Made by a program: the position numbers and the translations under genes
Assembly: GCA_013329455.1 (NCBI GenBank)
Contig: DUKF01000013.1
Coordinates: 356 to 31,790 of the forward strand
Direction: 5' to 3'
From: Methanotrichaceae archaeon
GTDB lineage: Archaea > Halobacteriota > Methanosarcinia > Methanotrichales > Methanotrichaceae
DNA length: 31,435 nucleotides
The notes under the pieces: generated by a model
Told to the model about the DNA's origin: nothing
Databases searched by the model: none
What the model saw: the letters and a program-made list of their open reading frames with translations, nothing else
In this document: piece by piece, positions 1 through 8,129 of the stretch
How positions within the stretch are numbered: position 1 is the stretch's first letter
How the letters are laid out: every line of letters begins with the position of its first letter

Positions 1-1520
1 ACGGCCCGCCGGGAACCGGCAAGACCCTGATAGCAAGGGCCGTTGCCAGCGAGACCGAAGCAAACTTCATCAGCCTGAGCGGCCCCGAGATCACGTCAAA
101 ATTTTATGGCGAATCCGAGAAGAAGCTCCGGGAGATCTTCGAGGAGGCCGAGAGGAGCGCCCCTTCGATAATATTCATCGACGAGATCGATTCGATAGCC
201 CCGAAGAGGGAGGAGGTGGCAGGCGACCTGGAACGAAGAGTGGTAGCCCAGCTCCTCTCTCTGATGGACGGCCTCTCCTCGAGGGGCGAGGTGATCGTGA
301 TCGCTGCCACTAACAGGCCGAACTCCCTTGATCCGGCGATCAGGCGAGGCGGCAGGTTCGATCGGGAGATCGAGATCGGAATCCCGGACAAGAACGGAAG
401 GCTCGAAATTCTCTACGTCCACACCCGGGGAATGCCCATTGAGGACTCCTTGGACCTGGAGGCGATCGCCGATATGACCCACGGCTTTGTGGGAGCCGAC
501 CTTGCATCCCTCTGTAAGGAGGCGGCGATGCACACATTGAACAGGCTGATCCCTGACCTCGACGCTGAGGTGGCGATACCGATCAGAGTTCTCGAAAGTC
601 TGAAGGTGACAGAAGAGGACTTCAGGTTCGCCATGAAGATGATCGAGCCGAGCGCCATGAGAGAGGTCTTCGTGGAAGTTGCAGAGGTCCACTGGGACCA
701 GGTCGGCGGCCTCAACCAGGCGAAGCAGGAGCTGGTGGAGGCCGTCGAGTGGCCCCTCAAGTATCCGGACGCCTTCGAGTCTATAGGGATCAGGCCACCC
801 CGGGGCGTTCTTCTCTTCGGTCCTCCAGGAACCGGAAAGACCCTTCTCGCCAAGGCCGTGGCCACCGAAAGCGGTGTGAACTTCATCTCGGTAAAGGGCC
901 CAGAGCTCCTCTCAAAGTGGGTAGGCGAGTCGGAACGTGCGGTAAGGGAGATCTTCCGGAAGGCAAAACACGCGGCACCATCCCTGATATTCTTCGATGA
1001 GGTCGACTCCATAGTTCCGTCCAGGGGGTCTGGCCTCGACTCTCATACAACAGAAAGGGTGGTGAGCCAGTTTTTGACGGAGCTGGACGGCGTCGTCGAG
1101 CTGAAGGACGTGGTGGTCCTCGCCGCCACCAACAGGCCAGACCTGGTGGACCCCTCTCTCCTTCGGCCCGGCAGGTTCGACAGGATGATATGCATCCCGA
1201 TGCCGGACAGGGCTGCAAGGGAGAGGATATTCGAGATACATCTCTCTGGAATGCCCCTCTCCGAGGACATCTCCATCTCCTACCTATCGGAGATTATGGA
1301 GAATAGGACCGGCGCGGACATCGAGACCCTCTGCCGGGAGGCGGGGATGCTCGCCTTGAGAGAGAACATAATCCCGGGGATGAAGGGAGAGGATCTGATC
1401 CTCGACCGGATCTCGGTCGAAGAGCGCCATTTCCAAGAGGCTTTTGAACGGGCTAAGCCCCACCTCACACCGGAGATGGCGGCGGATTACCAGAAGGTGA
1501 TGAAGGAATTCGAGGTGTAA
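1..1520 (+). CDS. cdc48: CDC48/VCP-type AAA+ ATPase, 5'-truncated by the window edge
   Basis: The frame is open from base 3, and the first codons already encode the D1 Walker A motif GPPGTGKT, so the N-domain and the start codon lie outside the window. D1 Walker B ([15 protein letters not shown]) follows at about codons 55-70. D2 has its own Walker A at about codon 273 and Walker [11 protein letters not shown]. Both ATPase rings are therefore present. This hexameric unfoldase extracts and unfolds cytosolic proteins and feeds archaeal proteolysis. The D1 arginine-finger segment reads [13 protein letters not shown] where the usual form is [13 protein letters not shown], a Pro-to-Gly change; the arginines are kept. 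The gene ends TAA just 64 bp before the preferred lonB start, which suggests a proteostasis cluster. A second, intact CDC48 lies at the other end of the window on the minus strand, so the two are paralogues. Family assignment is very secure. Confidence 0.97.
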   Translation, partial: GPPGTGKTLIARAVASETEANFISLSGPEITSKFYGESEKKLREIFEEAERSAPSIIFIDEIDSIAPKREEVAGDLERRVVAQLLSLMDGLSSRGEVIVIAATNRPNSLDPAIRRGGRFDREIEIGIPDKNGRLEILYVHTRGMPIEDSLDLEAIADMTHGFVGADLASLCKEAAMHTLNRLIPDLDAEVAIPIRVLESLKVTEEDFRFAMKMIEPSAMREVFVEVAEVHWDQVGGLNQAKQELVEAVEWPLKYPDAFESIGIRPPRGVLLFGPPGTGKTLLAKAVATESGVNFISVKGPELLSKWVGESERAVREIFRKAKHAAPSLIFFDEVDSIVPSRGSGLDSHTTERVVSQFLTELDGVVELKDVVVLAATNRPDLVDPSLLRPGRFDRMICIPMPDRAARERIFEIHLSGMPLSEDISISYLSEIMENRTGADIETLCREAGMLALRENIIPGMKGEDLILDRISVEERHFQEAFERAKPHLTPEMAADYQKVMKEFEV

Positions 1521-1537
1521 TCGCAAAGTGACATCCG

Positions 1538-1570
1538 AGCATCAGTTATCTCAGCATCAGTTATATAGGT
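1538..1570 (+). promoter_or_regulatory. Direct repeat and TATA-like box upstream of lonB
   Basis: A 12-bp direct repeat, AGCATCAGTTAT, occurs at 1538-1549 and 1553-1564. The second copy runs into a TATA-like stretch (GTTATATAG, 1560-1568). An archaeal transcript normally starts about 25 nt downstream of the box, which would fall right at the ATG at 1585 and allow an almost leaderless lonB message separate from cdc48. This is inferred from spacing alone. Confidence 0.35.
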
Positions 1571-1584
1571 TAGAAGGTTTTACT

Positions 1585-3507
1585 ATGGGCGAGAGGGCCG
1601 ATATTTTGTTGGACGACGACAAGAAGGATTTGTTGGGCAACACCGAGTTCGAGGACACCAGCGACGTCAAGGTGCCCGAGAGCCTGATCGACCAGGTGAT
1701 CGGCCAAGACGAGGCGGTGGAGATCATAAGGAAGGCGGCCCATCAGCGCCGTCATGTGATGCTTATCGGCTCGCCCGGTACGGGCAAATCGATGCTCGGC
1801 AAGGCCATGAGCGAGCTTCTTCCAGTGGAGGATCTTCAGGATGTTCTGGTCTATAATAACCCTGAAGACAACAACAATCCCAAGATCAGGGTAATTCCGG
1901 CTGGTCGGGGCAGACAGATAGTGGACGCCCACAAGATGGAGGCGCGAAAGAAGACCCAGACCAGGAACATGTTCTTCATGCTGATCGTGATGGGCCTGCT
2001 CGTCTACGCCTACTACACGGGCCAGCTCCTATTCGGGATCATCGCCGCGGCCCTGATATTCTTATCCATGCGGTACCTCCTTCCCAAGGACGACTCGCTG
2101 GTGCCAAAGCTTTTGGTGGACAACAGCAAACAAAAGAAGGCGCCTTACGTCGACGCCACGGGAGCCCATGCAGGATCTCTCCTGGGCGACGTTCGGCACG
2201 ACCCCTTCCAGTCTGGCGGGCTTGAGACCCCGAGCCACGAGAGGGTCGAATGTGGCGCCATTCACAGGGCCAACAAGGGCGTCCTCTTTATCGACGAGGT
2301 CAACACCCTCAGGCTTGAGTCCCAGCAGAGCCTCCTAACATCCCTGCAGGAGGGCGAGTACCAGATAACCGGCCAGAGCGAGCGAAGCTCCGGTGCCCTC
2401 GTCAGGACCGAGCCGGTCCCTTGCGACTTCGTCATGATCGCCGCAGGAAACCTCGACGCCATGAGCGGTATGCATCCCGCTCTTCGATCCAGGATAAAGG
2501 GGTACGGCTATGAGGTCTACATGCGGGACACCATGGAGGACACCGTCGGGAACCGGGAGAAGCTCGTCAGGTTCGTCGCCCAGGAGGTGACCCGGGACGG
2601 GAAGATCCCCCACTTCACCAGAGACGCCGTTGCCGAGATCGTAAGAGAGGCGAAGAGACGGGCTGGGAGAAAGGGCCACCTCACCCTCCTCCTGAGAGAC
2701 CTCGGCGGTCTGATCAGGGTGGCTGGCGACGTTGCCAGGTCCGAGGAAGCACCTCTCACCGAGATGAGGCACGTCCTCGAGGCGAAGAAGATGGCCCGAA
2801 GCGTCGAGCAGCAGGTCGCCGACATGTACCTCGAAAGAAGGAAGGACTACAGCATGTTCAAGAACGCCGGTGCCGAGATCGGCAGGGTCAACGGCCTTGC
2901 GGTGGTCGGCGACTCGGGGATAGTCCTCCCGATAATGGCCGAGGTCACTCCGGCCCAGTCCAAGGAGGAGGGCAAAGTGATCGCCACTGGCCGTCTTCAA
3001 GAGATCGCAAAGGAAGCGGTCCAGAACGTCTCGGCCCTGATAAAGAAATTCCTTGGCGAGGACATAACCAACAAGGACGTCCACATCCAGTTCATAGGGA
3101 CTTACGAGGGCGTCGAGGGGGATAGCGCCTCTATATCGATAGCAACGGCGGTGATATCTGCCCTTGAGAGCGTTCCCATAAAGCAGAACATAGCCATGAC
3201 CGGGTCCCTCTCGGTGAGAGGCGACGTTCTGCCTGTAGGCGGTGTGACCCAGAAGATCGAGGCCGCGGCCCAGGCTGGAATCTCCACCGTCCTGATCCCC
3301 AAGTCCAACGAGGGTGATGTCCTCATCGACGATTCCTTCAAGGACAGGATCAAGATCGTCCCGGTCACCTCGATCAGCGAGGTCTTCGAGTACAGCTTCT
3401 CCGGCCAAAAGCCGAAGCTTCTTGAGAAGCTGAAGAAGTTCGCTGCAGAGAAGAAGCTGGGTATAGTCCTGCCCGAGACGATCCCTACTCCCAGCAGCAG
3501 CCTGTAA
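1585..3507 (+). CDS. lonB: LonB, membrane-anchored archaeal ATP-dependent Lon protease
   Basis: This 640-residue protein has the archaeal LonB layout: AAA+ module, membrane insertion, then Ser-Lys protease domain. Walker A GSPGTGKS is at residues 62-69. Two hydrophobic helices (about 129-146 and 150-168) sit between Walker A and Walker B, the hallmark of LonB, and tether the hexamer to the inner face of the membrane. Walker B VLFIDEVN starts near 233. The catalytic Ser is S514 (GDSASIS) and the Lys is K557 (GVTQKIEAA). The 43-residue spacing equals that of Archaeoglobus Lon S509/K552, from memory. An upstream in-frame GTG at 1528 would add 19 residues encoded largely by a direct repeat; I prefer the ATG at 1585, with GAAGGT just upstream. 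LonB degrades misfolded and regulatory proteins and is the main membrane protease of Archaea. It follows a CDC48 gene and precedes a tldD-type gene. Confidence 0.96.
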   Translation: MGERADILLDDDKKDLLGNTEFEDTSDVKVPESLIDQVIGQDEAVEIIRKAAHQRRHVMLIGSPGTGKSMLGKAMSELLPVEDLQDVLVYNNPEDNNNPKIRVIPAGRGRQIVDAHKMEARKKTQTRNMFFMLIVMGLLVYAYYTGQLLFGIIAAALIFLSMRYLLPKDDSLVPKLLVDNSKQKKAPYVDATGAHAGSLLGDVRHDPFQSGGLETPSHERVECGAIHRANKGVLFIDEVNTLRLESQQSLLTSLQEGEYQITGQSERSSGALVRTEPVPCDFVMIAAGNLDAMSGMHPALRSRIKGYGYEVYMRDTMEDTVGNREKLVRFVAQEVTRDGKIPHFTRDAVAEIVREAKRRAGRKGHLTLLLRDLGGLIRVAGDVARSEEAPLTEMRHVLEAKKMARSVEQQVADMYLERRKDYSMFKNAGAEIGRVNGLAVVGDSGIVLPIMAEVTPAQSKEEGKVIATGRLQEIAKEAVQNVSALIKKFLGEDITNKDVHIQFIGTYEGVEGDSASISIATAVISALESVPIKQNIAMTGSLSVRGDVLPVGGVTQKIEAAAQAGISTVLIPKSNEGDVLIDDSFKDRIKIVPVTSISEVFEYSFSGQKPKLLEKLKKFAAEKKLGIVLPETIPTPSSSL

Positions 3508-3517
3508 GAATGGCAAA

Positions 3518-3559
3518 GAGAGCGGCCTCCGCATGCCTTTTTTTCGGGGCCGGTCTCTC
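3518..3559 (+). terminator. Hairpin with T-tract downstream of lonB
   Basis: An inverted repeat starts 10 bp after the lonB stop: GAGAGCGGCC (3518-3527) pairs with GGCC-GG-TCTCTC (3548-3559) with one bulge. The 20-base loop contains seven consecutive T (3538-3544). Archaeal RNA polymerase stops at T-tracts, so this is a plausible terminator separating lonB from the tldD-like gene. Confidence 0.45.
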
Positions 3560-3711
3560 GCATCTCATCCGAAGCGCTATCGATTTGTCGCGCGCGGTGC
3601 CTTTTCTTTTATTAATCATGCTTGTAATAATTCATTTGACCTCAGCTCATAGACAGGATTAAGTCATACAATGCGGTTCTCTCGTCGAGAAAGCTTTGAG
3701 AGGTACATCAG

Positions 3712-5034
3712 ATGGACGAATTTAACGATCTTAGGGTGGTAAGGGGCAAAAACACGAGGATAGTCCTCGACAACGGGGAGCTGGACGAAATCTCGGAGAG
3801 CTTCTTCCAGGGGGCCGCCATCAGGGCTCTTTTTGGAGGGTCCTGGGGATTCGTCCAGACCGAAAGCCTCGACGACCTGGTGGGAAAGCTGGAGACTGCA
3901 AAAAAGGCCGCCCGAAGAATAGCTCGGAACGAGACGCTAACCCTTGCTTCATCCCAACCTGGCATAAGCACAAAGGTTCCCGTAAAGAAGGACCCAAGCG
4001 ACCTCTCGCTGGAAGAGAAGGTCGAGCTGATCCGGGAGATCGAAGATGCTGCGAAAGTGGAAGGGGTCTCCAGCACCCAGGCGGTCTACAACGAAGTTCT
4101 GGTGAAGACCACCTATTCCAGCTCCGACGGCAGGGATCTCGAGTACGAGGCTACGAGAGTCGGGTTCTACATCACCGCCGTCGCCAACAGGTCCGGCCTC
4201 TACCAGGCCGGGATGGAGAGCAAAGCTGGGATCTGCGGTCTTGAGCTATTCGACGAGGTCGATGCACCTGGCCTCGCCCGGCGGGCAGGAGAGACCGCCG
4301 TCGCCCTCCTAAATGCAAAAGCCCCTAAGGGTGGGAGCTTTCCCGTCATCGTCGATCAGGAGCTTGGTGGCGTCTTCGTCCACGAGGCCGTGGGCCACGC
4401 CACCGAGGCGGATATAATTCTCGAAGGCGGATCGATCCTAGAAGGAAAGATCGGCGAAAAGATCGGTTCGGATCTGGTGACGGTGAAAGACGATCCGAGC
4501 CTTCCCCTTTTTGGCCGCTACCCCTTCGACGACGAGGGGAGCGCCTCCAGTGAGACGATCATGGTGGAAGACGGCGTTCTCAGATCCTACCTTCACTCCC
4601 GGGAGACGGCGGGCCGGTTGGGTGGTACCCCCAGAAACGCCAGGGCTCAGGGGTGCGCAAGGCCTGTTGTGAGGATGAGCAACACCTACATCGCCCCGGG
4701 AAAAGACGACTGGAAGTTCGAGGAGATCCTGGAGAAGATGACAGACGGAGTCTACCTTCTAGGCAGCCGGGGTGGGCAGGTGAGCACCGCGGAGGGCGTA
4801 TTCCAGTTCAACGCCAAGCGCGGCTACCTCGTCGAGAATGGAGAGGTGACCTCGCTTCTAAGAGACGTCTCCCTCTCGGGCCACACCCTGGAGATCCTGG
4901 CGAGGGTGAAGGTCGTCGGAAACGACCTGAAATTCAACAGCGGAAGGTGTGGAAAGTCCGGCCAACTGGTGCCGGTCGGCGACGGCTCGCCTCACCTCCT
5001 CATAGAGGAAGCGACGGTCGGCGGGGCGGGATAA
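3712..5034 (+). CDS. tldD: TldD/PmbA-family zinc metalloprotease (TldD-like)
   Basis: The 440-residue protein carries the TldD signature HEAVGH at residues 224-229 (an HExxxH zinc site in the context VHEAVGHATEAD) and the conserved GRCGKSGQ motif with the probable third ligand C413. In bacteria TldD pairs with TldE to degrade unfolded peptides, and only TldD carries the metal motif. This copy has the metal motif and is therefore the catalytic-type subunit. The ATG is preceded by GAGAGGT at 3697-3703 with good spacing. It sits 204 bp after lonB behind a candidate terminator, so it probably has its own promoter in the AT-rich stretch 3600-3665. No TldE-like partner follows; the next gene is an unrelated acyltransferase. 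Its place beside CDC48 and LonB suggests a role in finishing protein turnover, which is an inference from context. Confidence 0.93.
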   Translation: MDEFNDLRVVRGKNTRIVLDNGELDEISESFFQGAAIRALFGGSWGFVQTESLDDLVGKLETAKKAARRIARNETLTLASSQPGISTKVPVKKDPSDLSLEEKVELIREIEDAAKVEGVSSTQAVYNEVLVKTTYSSSDGRDLEYEATRVGFYITAVANRSGLYQAGMESKAGICGLELFDEVDAPGLARRAGETAVALLNAKAPKGGSFPVIVDQELGGVFVHEAVGHATEADIILEGGSILEGKIGEKIGSDLVTVKDDPSLPLFGRYPFDDEGSASSETIMVEDGVLRSYLHSRETAGRLGGTPRNARAQGCARPVVRMSNTYIAPGKDDWKFEEILEKMTDGVYLLGSRGGQVSTAEGVFQFNAKRGYLVENGEVTSLLRDVSLSGHTLEILARVKVVGNDLKFNSGRCGKSGQLVPVGDGSPHLLIEEATVGGAG

Positions 5035-5096
5035 CTTCCGAGAAAGAGTGATCGCGACGGACACCAAACGATTCGACGGAGACAGTTTGAGGAAAC

Positions 5097-5765
5097 ATGG
5101 CACACCAGACCCCCAGAACTTTTTTCAAGATCGGATCTATCCTGCTCTCAGCCGCCGCCCTCTTTGGCGCAGGTACATATCTCCTGCTGGACTGGATCGC
5201 GAGGCTGTCTTTCGCTGCCTTTCTTTTACTCCTCGTTTCCTCGTTGCTTTTCATAACATCATGTTATCTTCTCCTGGCGCTGGTCCTCTGCTGCCGGGGC
5301 GTCAGGAAGTGGGGTGGCGTTGAAGGCGCCTTCTCCTTTGAAGTCGCGAAAGAGCCAGCGTTCTGGGATCAGAAGATGGGTTATCTCAGGGTCGTCGAGA
5401 TCCTCGCGCCCCTTGAACTGAGAAAGTGGGTTTACAGTATCTGCGGCGCGAGGATCGGAGACAGGGCAGTGATCGCCGGAAAGCTCGCGGATCCGGACCT
5501 GGTCGAGATCGGCGATGGGACCTTCGTCGGTGAGGACGCCCTGATCTTGGGCCATCTTGTCGAGGGAGATGCCCTTTACCTCGAGAAGGTGAAAATCGGC
5601 AAAAATTGCACTATCGGTGCTAGGTCTACGATAATGCCAGGGGTCGAGATCGATGACGGGGCGATCGTGGGCGCATGTTCCCTTGTGACGAAGAATGAAA
5701 AAATCCCGGCAGGAACAGTCTGGGCAGGGATTCCAGCGAGAGATATCAAAACCGGGTTTCTGTAA
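5097..5765 (+). CDS. Membrane-anchored left-handed beta-helix (hexapeptide repeat) acyltransferase
   Basis: The 222-residue protein has two parts. The N-terminal 66 residues contain two strongly hydrophobic helices (about 9-31 and 38-66). The remainder is a hexapeptide-repeat region (about 105-215) with repeats such as IGDRAVIAG, IGDGTFVGE and IGKNCTIGARSTIMPGVEI, ending with the VWAGIPARDI motif typical of maltose/serine O-acetyltransferase-like enzymes. These trimeric enzymes move acetyl or other acyl groups from acyl-CoA to sugars or amino acids. The fused membrane segment suggests action on a lipid- or surface-linked acceptor. The ATG at 5097 has GAGGA a few bases upstream and lies 62 bp after the tldD-like gene. 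The glycan cluster begins about 670 bp further on, so modification of surface glycans is plausible but unproven. The acceptor cannot be told from sequence. Confidence 0.85.
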   Translation: MAHQTPRTFFKIGSILLSAAALFGAGTYLLLDWIARLSFAAFLLLLVSSLLFITSCYLLLALVLCCRGVRKWGGVEGAFSFEVAKEPAFWDQKMGYLRVVEILAPLELRKWVYSICGARIGDRAVIAGKLADPDLVEIGDGTFVGEDALILGHLVEGDALYLEKVKIGKNCTIGARSTIMPGVEIDDGAIVGACSLVTKNEKIPAGTVWAGIPARDIKTGFL

Positions 5766-5884
5766 GATCGAAATTATGGGCAGATCTGCATATTGCCATA
5801 GAATTGTTCAATATCAGCAGTCCATTTTAATATGGTCCGGGTTAACTCGAACGTGTCAGTCTTGAAGGCCAGCGATCATCATAT

Positions 5885-6286
5885 ATGTCGGGAGTTTTAT
5901 CCGGTACTCGCGGACTTATGGGAGCATGTGAAACAAAGTGCGATCATGTAAGCTGTGGTGGCAAGGAAAAAATTTGGCACCCCCATAAATATAACGGCGG
6001 AGAATGTGGTCTGAAACGTCATCACTACTGCGTCAAGTGCGGTCTCGCGGAGAACGTCTCCAACAAGGAGCCACAACCCATCGGCCATTACATGAACGCT
6101 CTCGCAAGGCTGGGACGCGAGTTAAAGGTCGCGAAGGTTCAGATGAGGCTCATATCCCAAGAGATGGAAAGACACGATTTGGAAGACATTTATGGCATGG
6201 ACATACACCAGCAAGATGATCTCTTCAGCAGGATCGTGGAGAAATATCTAAATATACCTGAAGATATCGTGCGCAAGTTCCTTTGA
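5885..6286 (+). CDS. Conserved Cys/His-rich small protein of unknown function
   Basis: The 133-residue protein is not a family I can name. Its first half holds Cys and His pairs that could bind zinc or a cluster: CETKCDHVSCGG, then WHPHKYNGGECG, then HHYCVKCG. The second half, from about residue 68, is predicted helical and charged (GHYMNALARLGRELKVAKVQMR) and ends acidic-hydrophobic. The layout suggests a zinc-ribbon followed by a helical partner-binding region. Two ATG codons are possible, 5885 and 5918; neither has a clear ribosome binding site, so the start is uncertain and the message may be leaderless. A weak TATA-like TTTTAATATGG lies at 5825-5835. Codon use matches the surrounding core genes. 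It stands alone between the acyltransferase gene and the glycan cluster. Confidence 0.75.
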   Translation: MSGVLSGTRGLMGACETKCDHVSCGGKEKIWHPHKYNGGECGLKRHHYCVKCGLAENVSNKEPQPIGHYMNALARLGRELKVAKVQMRLISQEMERHDLEDIYGMDIHQQDDLFSRIVEKYLNIPEDIVRKFL

Positions 6287-6360
6287 GTGCAGATCCTTGC
6301 CTGTGCTGAATTGATCGATGATAAGAGGCCAGGCGAGCGAAGGGTGGCACGTAACTATTG

Positions 6361-6386
6361 ATATTTAGTAAATATGTAATATATGA
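6361..6386 (+). promoter_or_regulatory. Putative promoter with palindrome ahead of the glycan cluster
   Basis: A perfect palindrome, ATATTTA-G-TAAATAT (6361-6375), is followed at once by TAATATATG, a TATA-like box. Transcription would start near 6400-6410, about 25 bp before the nucleotidyltransferase ATG. The palindrome may be a regulator site overlapping the promoter, or simply AT-rich promoter sequence. Evidence is positional only. Confidence 0.4.
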
Positions 6387-6431
6387 ATTGTTATGCTGGC
6401 ATGATGCGTCGTGGGAAGGGATTTATTGAAG

Positions 6432-7163
6432 ATGCAAGGACTTATACCAGCCGCAGGCGGCGGAACAAGGCTCGGACCCTTTACCAATGCGATCCCCAAA
6501 GAACTCCTTCCAGTTGGAAATAAGGCGGTGATCGAGCACGTTGTCGAGGCCATGCGGCTCGCAGACATAACCGAGATTGTAATCGTCGTCAGCCCACACA
6601 AGCACGGCCTTTCCGACTACCTCGGTTCTGGACGGCGGTTCGGCGTGAACCTCACATACGTGGTCCAGGATGAGCGGAAGGGTCTCGCAGATGCTGTCCT
6701 ATCCGGCGAGCATGTGATCAACGGAAGCTTCGTCGTGGTCTTGGGAGATAATTTCTTCCGTCCGAAGGAGTTCTTGAAGGACCTCATACTATATCACGTA
6801 AATGAGCGGGCCGATGCCACCATCGGCGTAGCCGAGGTAGAGGATGTCACTCGTCATGGTATAATCATGCCAGAGGACAATGGGATCGCGGACATAATCG
6901 AAAAGCCCTCGGTCGAAGAGGCACCCAGCACTCTTGGCGCGATAGGAGCTTATGTCTTCGAGAAGTTCATATTCGATGCCATCAGAGAGACCAAGCCTGG
7001 ACACAAGGGTGAGTACCAGCTTACGGATTCGGTCAAGGTAGCGATAGACCAGGAGAGACGAGTCCTGTACAAGAAGATAGATGGAATTCACATCGACGTG
7101 GGAACCCCAGCGGATCTGATGCGAGCGAACAAGTGGTATATAAATAACGAGAATTCCAGATGA
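6432..7163 (+). CDS. Sugar-phosphate nucleotidyltransferase (RmlA/GlmU-N-like)
   Basis: This 243-residue enzyme has the nucleotidyltransferase signature GGGTRLGPFT near the N-terminus followed by PKELLPVGNK. Such enzymes join a sugar-1-phosphate to an NTP and release pyrophosphate, giving the activated donors used by the glycosyltransferases downstream. VVLGDNFF holds the metal-binding Asp, and IIEKPSVEE and GEYQLTDSV are typical of the glucose-1-phosphate thymidylyl- or uridylyltransferase branch. Exact sugar and base cannot be decided. I use the ATG at 6432, which places the beta-strand QGLIPAAGG right after the start and has GGGAAGGGA about 10 bp upstream; an in-frame GTG at 6411 would add seven residues. 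It lacks the C-terminal acyltransferase domain of GlmU. It is the first gene of the glycan cluster and sits behind the putative promoter. Confidence 0.92.
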   Translation: MQGLIPAAGGGTRLGPFTNAIPKELLPVGNKAVIEHVVEAMRLADITEIVIVVSPHKHGLSDYLGSGRRFGVNLTYVVQDERKGLADAVLSGEHVINGSFVVVLGDNFFRPKEFLKDLILYHVNERADATIGVAEVEDVTRHGIIMPEDNGIADIIEKPSVEEAPSTLGAIGAYVFEKFIFDAIRETKPGHKGEYQLTDSVKVAIDQERRVLYKKIDGIHIDVGTPADLMRANKWYINNENSR

Positions 7164-7215
7164 GGCGAAGCATCCTGTATTTGAATGATCCCTCGGGCGG
7201 CGGAGGTTTGAAGAA

Positions 7216-8127
7216 GTGAAGATTTCGATCGTCATTCCGACGTACAACGAAGAGAAGACGATAATCAAGAAGTTGGATAATACACTTGACCTGAATTATC
7301 CAAAAGAAGATATGGATATCGTGATCTCGGATTGTTCGGACGACAGAACCGTGGGATTGGTCAAAGAATATTTTAGCCAAAAGAGAGATGTCAAACTAAT
7401 CTTACACCACGAAGACGAGAGAAAAGGGGTATCTTATGCAGATAACGTCGGTTTTTCTTTGGCATCCGGTGACATAATTGTGAGGACGGATGCCGATGTA
7501 TTGCTCGATGAAAACGCGTTGATATATGCGTTAAACTCCTTCAGCGATAAAGAGATCGGTTGTGTTACAGGAAGACCGTTTTCGTTGGGATGCGACCAAG
7601 AGAAGAACTATAGAGATATAAATACGAAAATTCAGCAATGGGAATCAAAGATAGATAGTACGTTGATCGCACACGGTCCATTTACAGCCTTCAGAAGAGA
7701 ATTATTCAGGCCAATAGACGAGGACTCACTTGCAGATGATAGTGAGATATCCATAAAGATAAGAAAACAAGGCTATAGATGTATTTTAAATTCTGATATA
7801 ATATTTTATGAAAAGACTTCTGAGGAAGGAAGAGAAGAACAGAAAATACGAAGGGCCTCAGGTCTGATAAGACTTCTATGGAGGAATAAAACTCTATTTC
7901 TCAATCCAAAGTACGGAAAGTATGGTCTGATCGTATTTCCATTTAATTTTTTTGTTATGATAATACTCCCTATAATCTTATCTCCTCTCCTTCTACTGCT
8001 CGTCGCATTAAAAGTGAGAGGCGGAATGGTGCTGGAAACGGAACAGTTCCTTTTAAAAGGAATGTATAGATTGATCTCAAATAAAGCGACAGTCTACTGG
8101 GAACCCGACACATACATAAGGAGCTGA
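7216..8127 (+). CDS. Glycosyltransferase family 2 with C-terminal membrane helix
   Basis: The 303-residue protein starts with the GT-A strand ISIVIPTYNEE and carries the metal-binding acidic motif RTDADVLLDE at about residue 95, then LADDSEISIKIRKQG, the usual acceptor/catalytic region of processive-like GT2 enzymes. A long hydrophobic segment at about 238-270 (VFPFNFFVMIILPIILSP) should anchor it in the membrane with the catalytic domain in the cytosol. It would transfer a sugar from an NDP donor to a lipid-linked acceptor such as dolichyl phosphate. The GTG start has a strong GGAGGT at 7202-7207. The TGA overlaps the following gene's possible ATG, so the two are co-translated. Specificity unknown. 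Confidence 0.93.
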   Translation: MKISIVIPTYNEEKTIIKKLDNTLDLNYPKEDMDIVISDCSDDRTVGLVKEYFSQKRDVKLILHHEDERKGVSYADNVGFSLASGDIIVRTDADVLLDENALIYALNSFSDKEIGCVTGRPFSLGCDQEKNYRDINTKIQQWESKIDSTLIAHGPFTAFRRELFRPIDEDSLADDSEISIKIRKQGYRCILNSDIIFYEKTSEEGREEQKIRRASGLIRLLWRNKTLFLNPKYGKYGLIVFPFNFFVMIILPIILSPLLLLLVALKVRGGMVLETEQFLLKGMYRLISNKATVYWEPDTYIRS

Positions 8128-8129
8128 TG

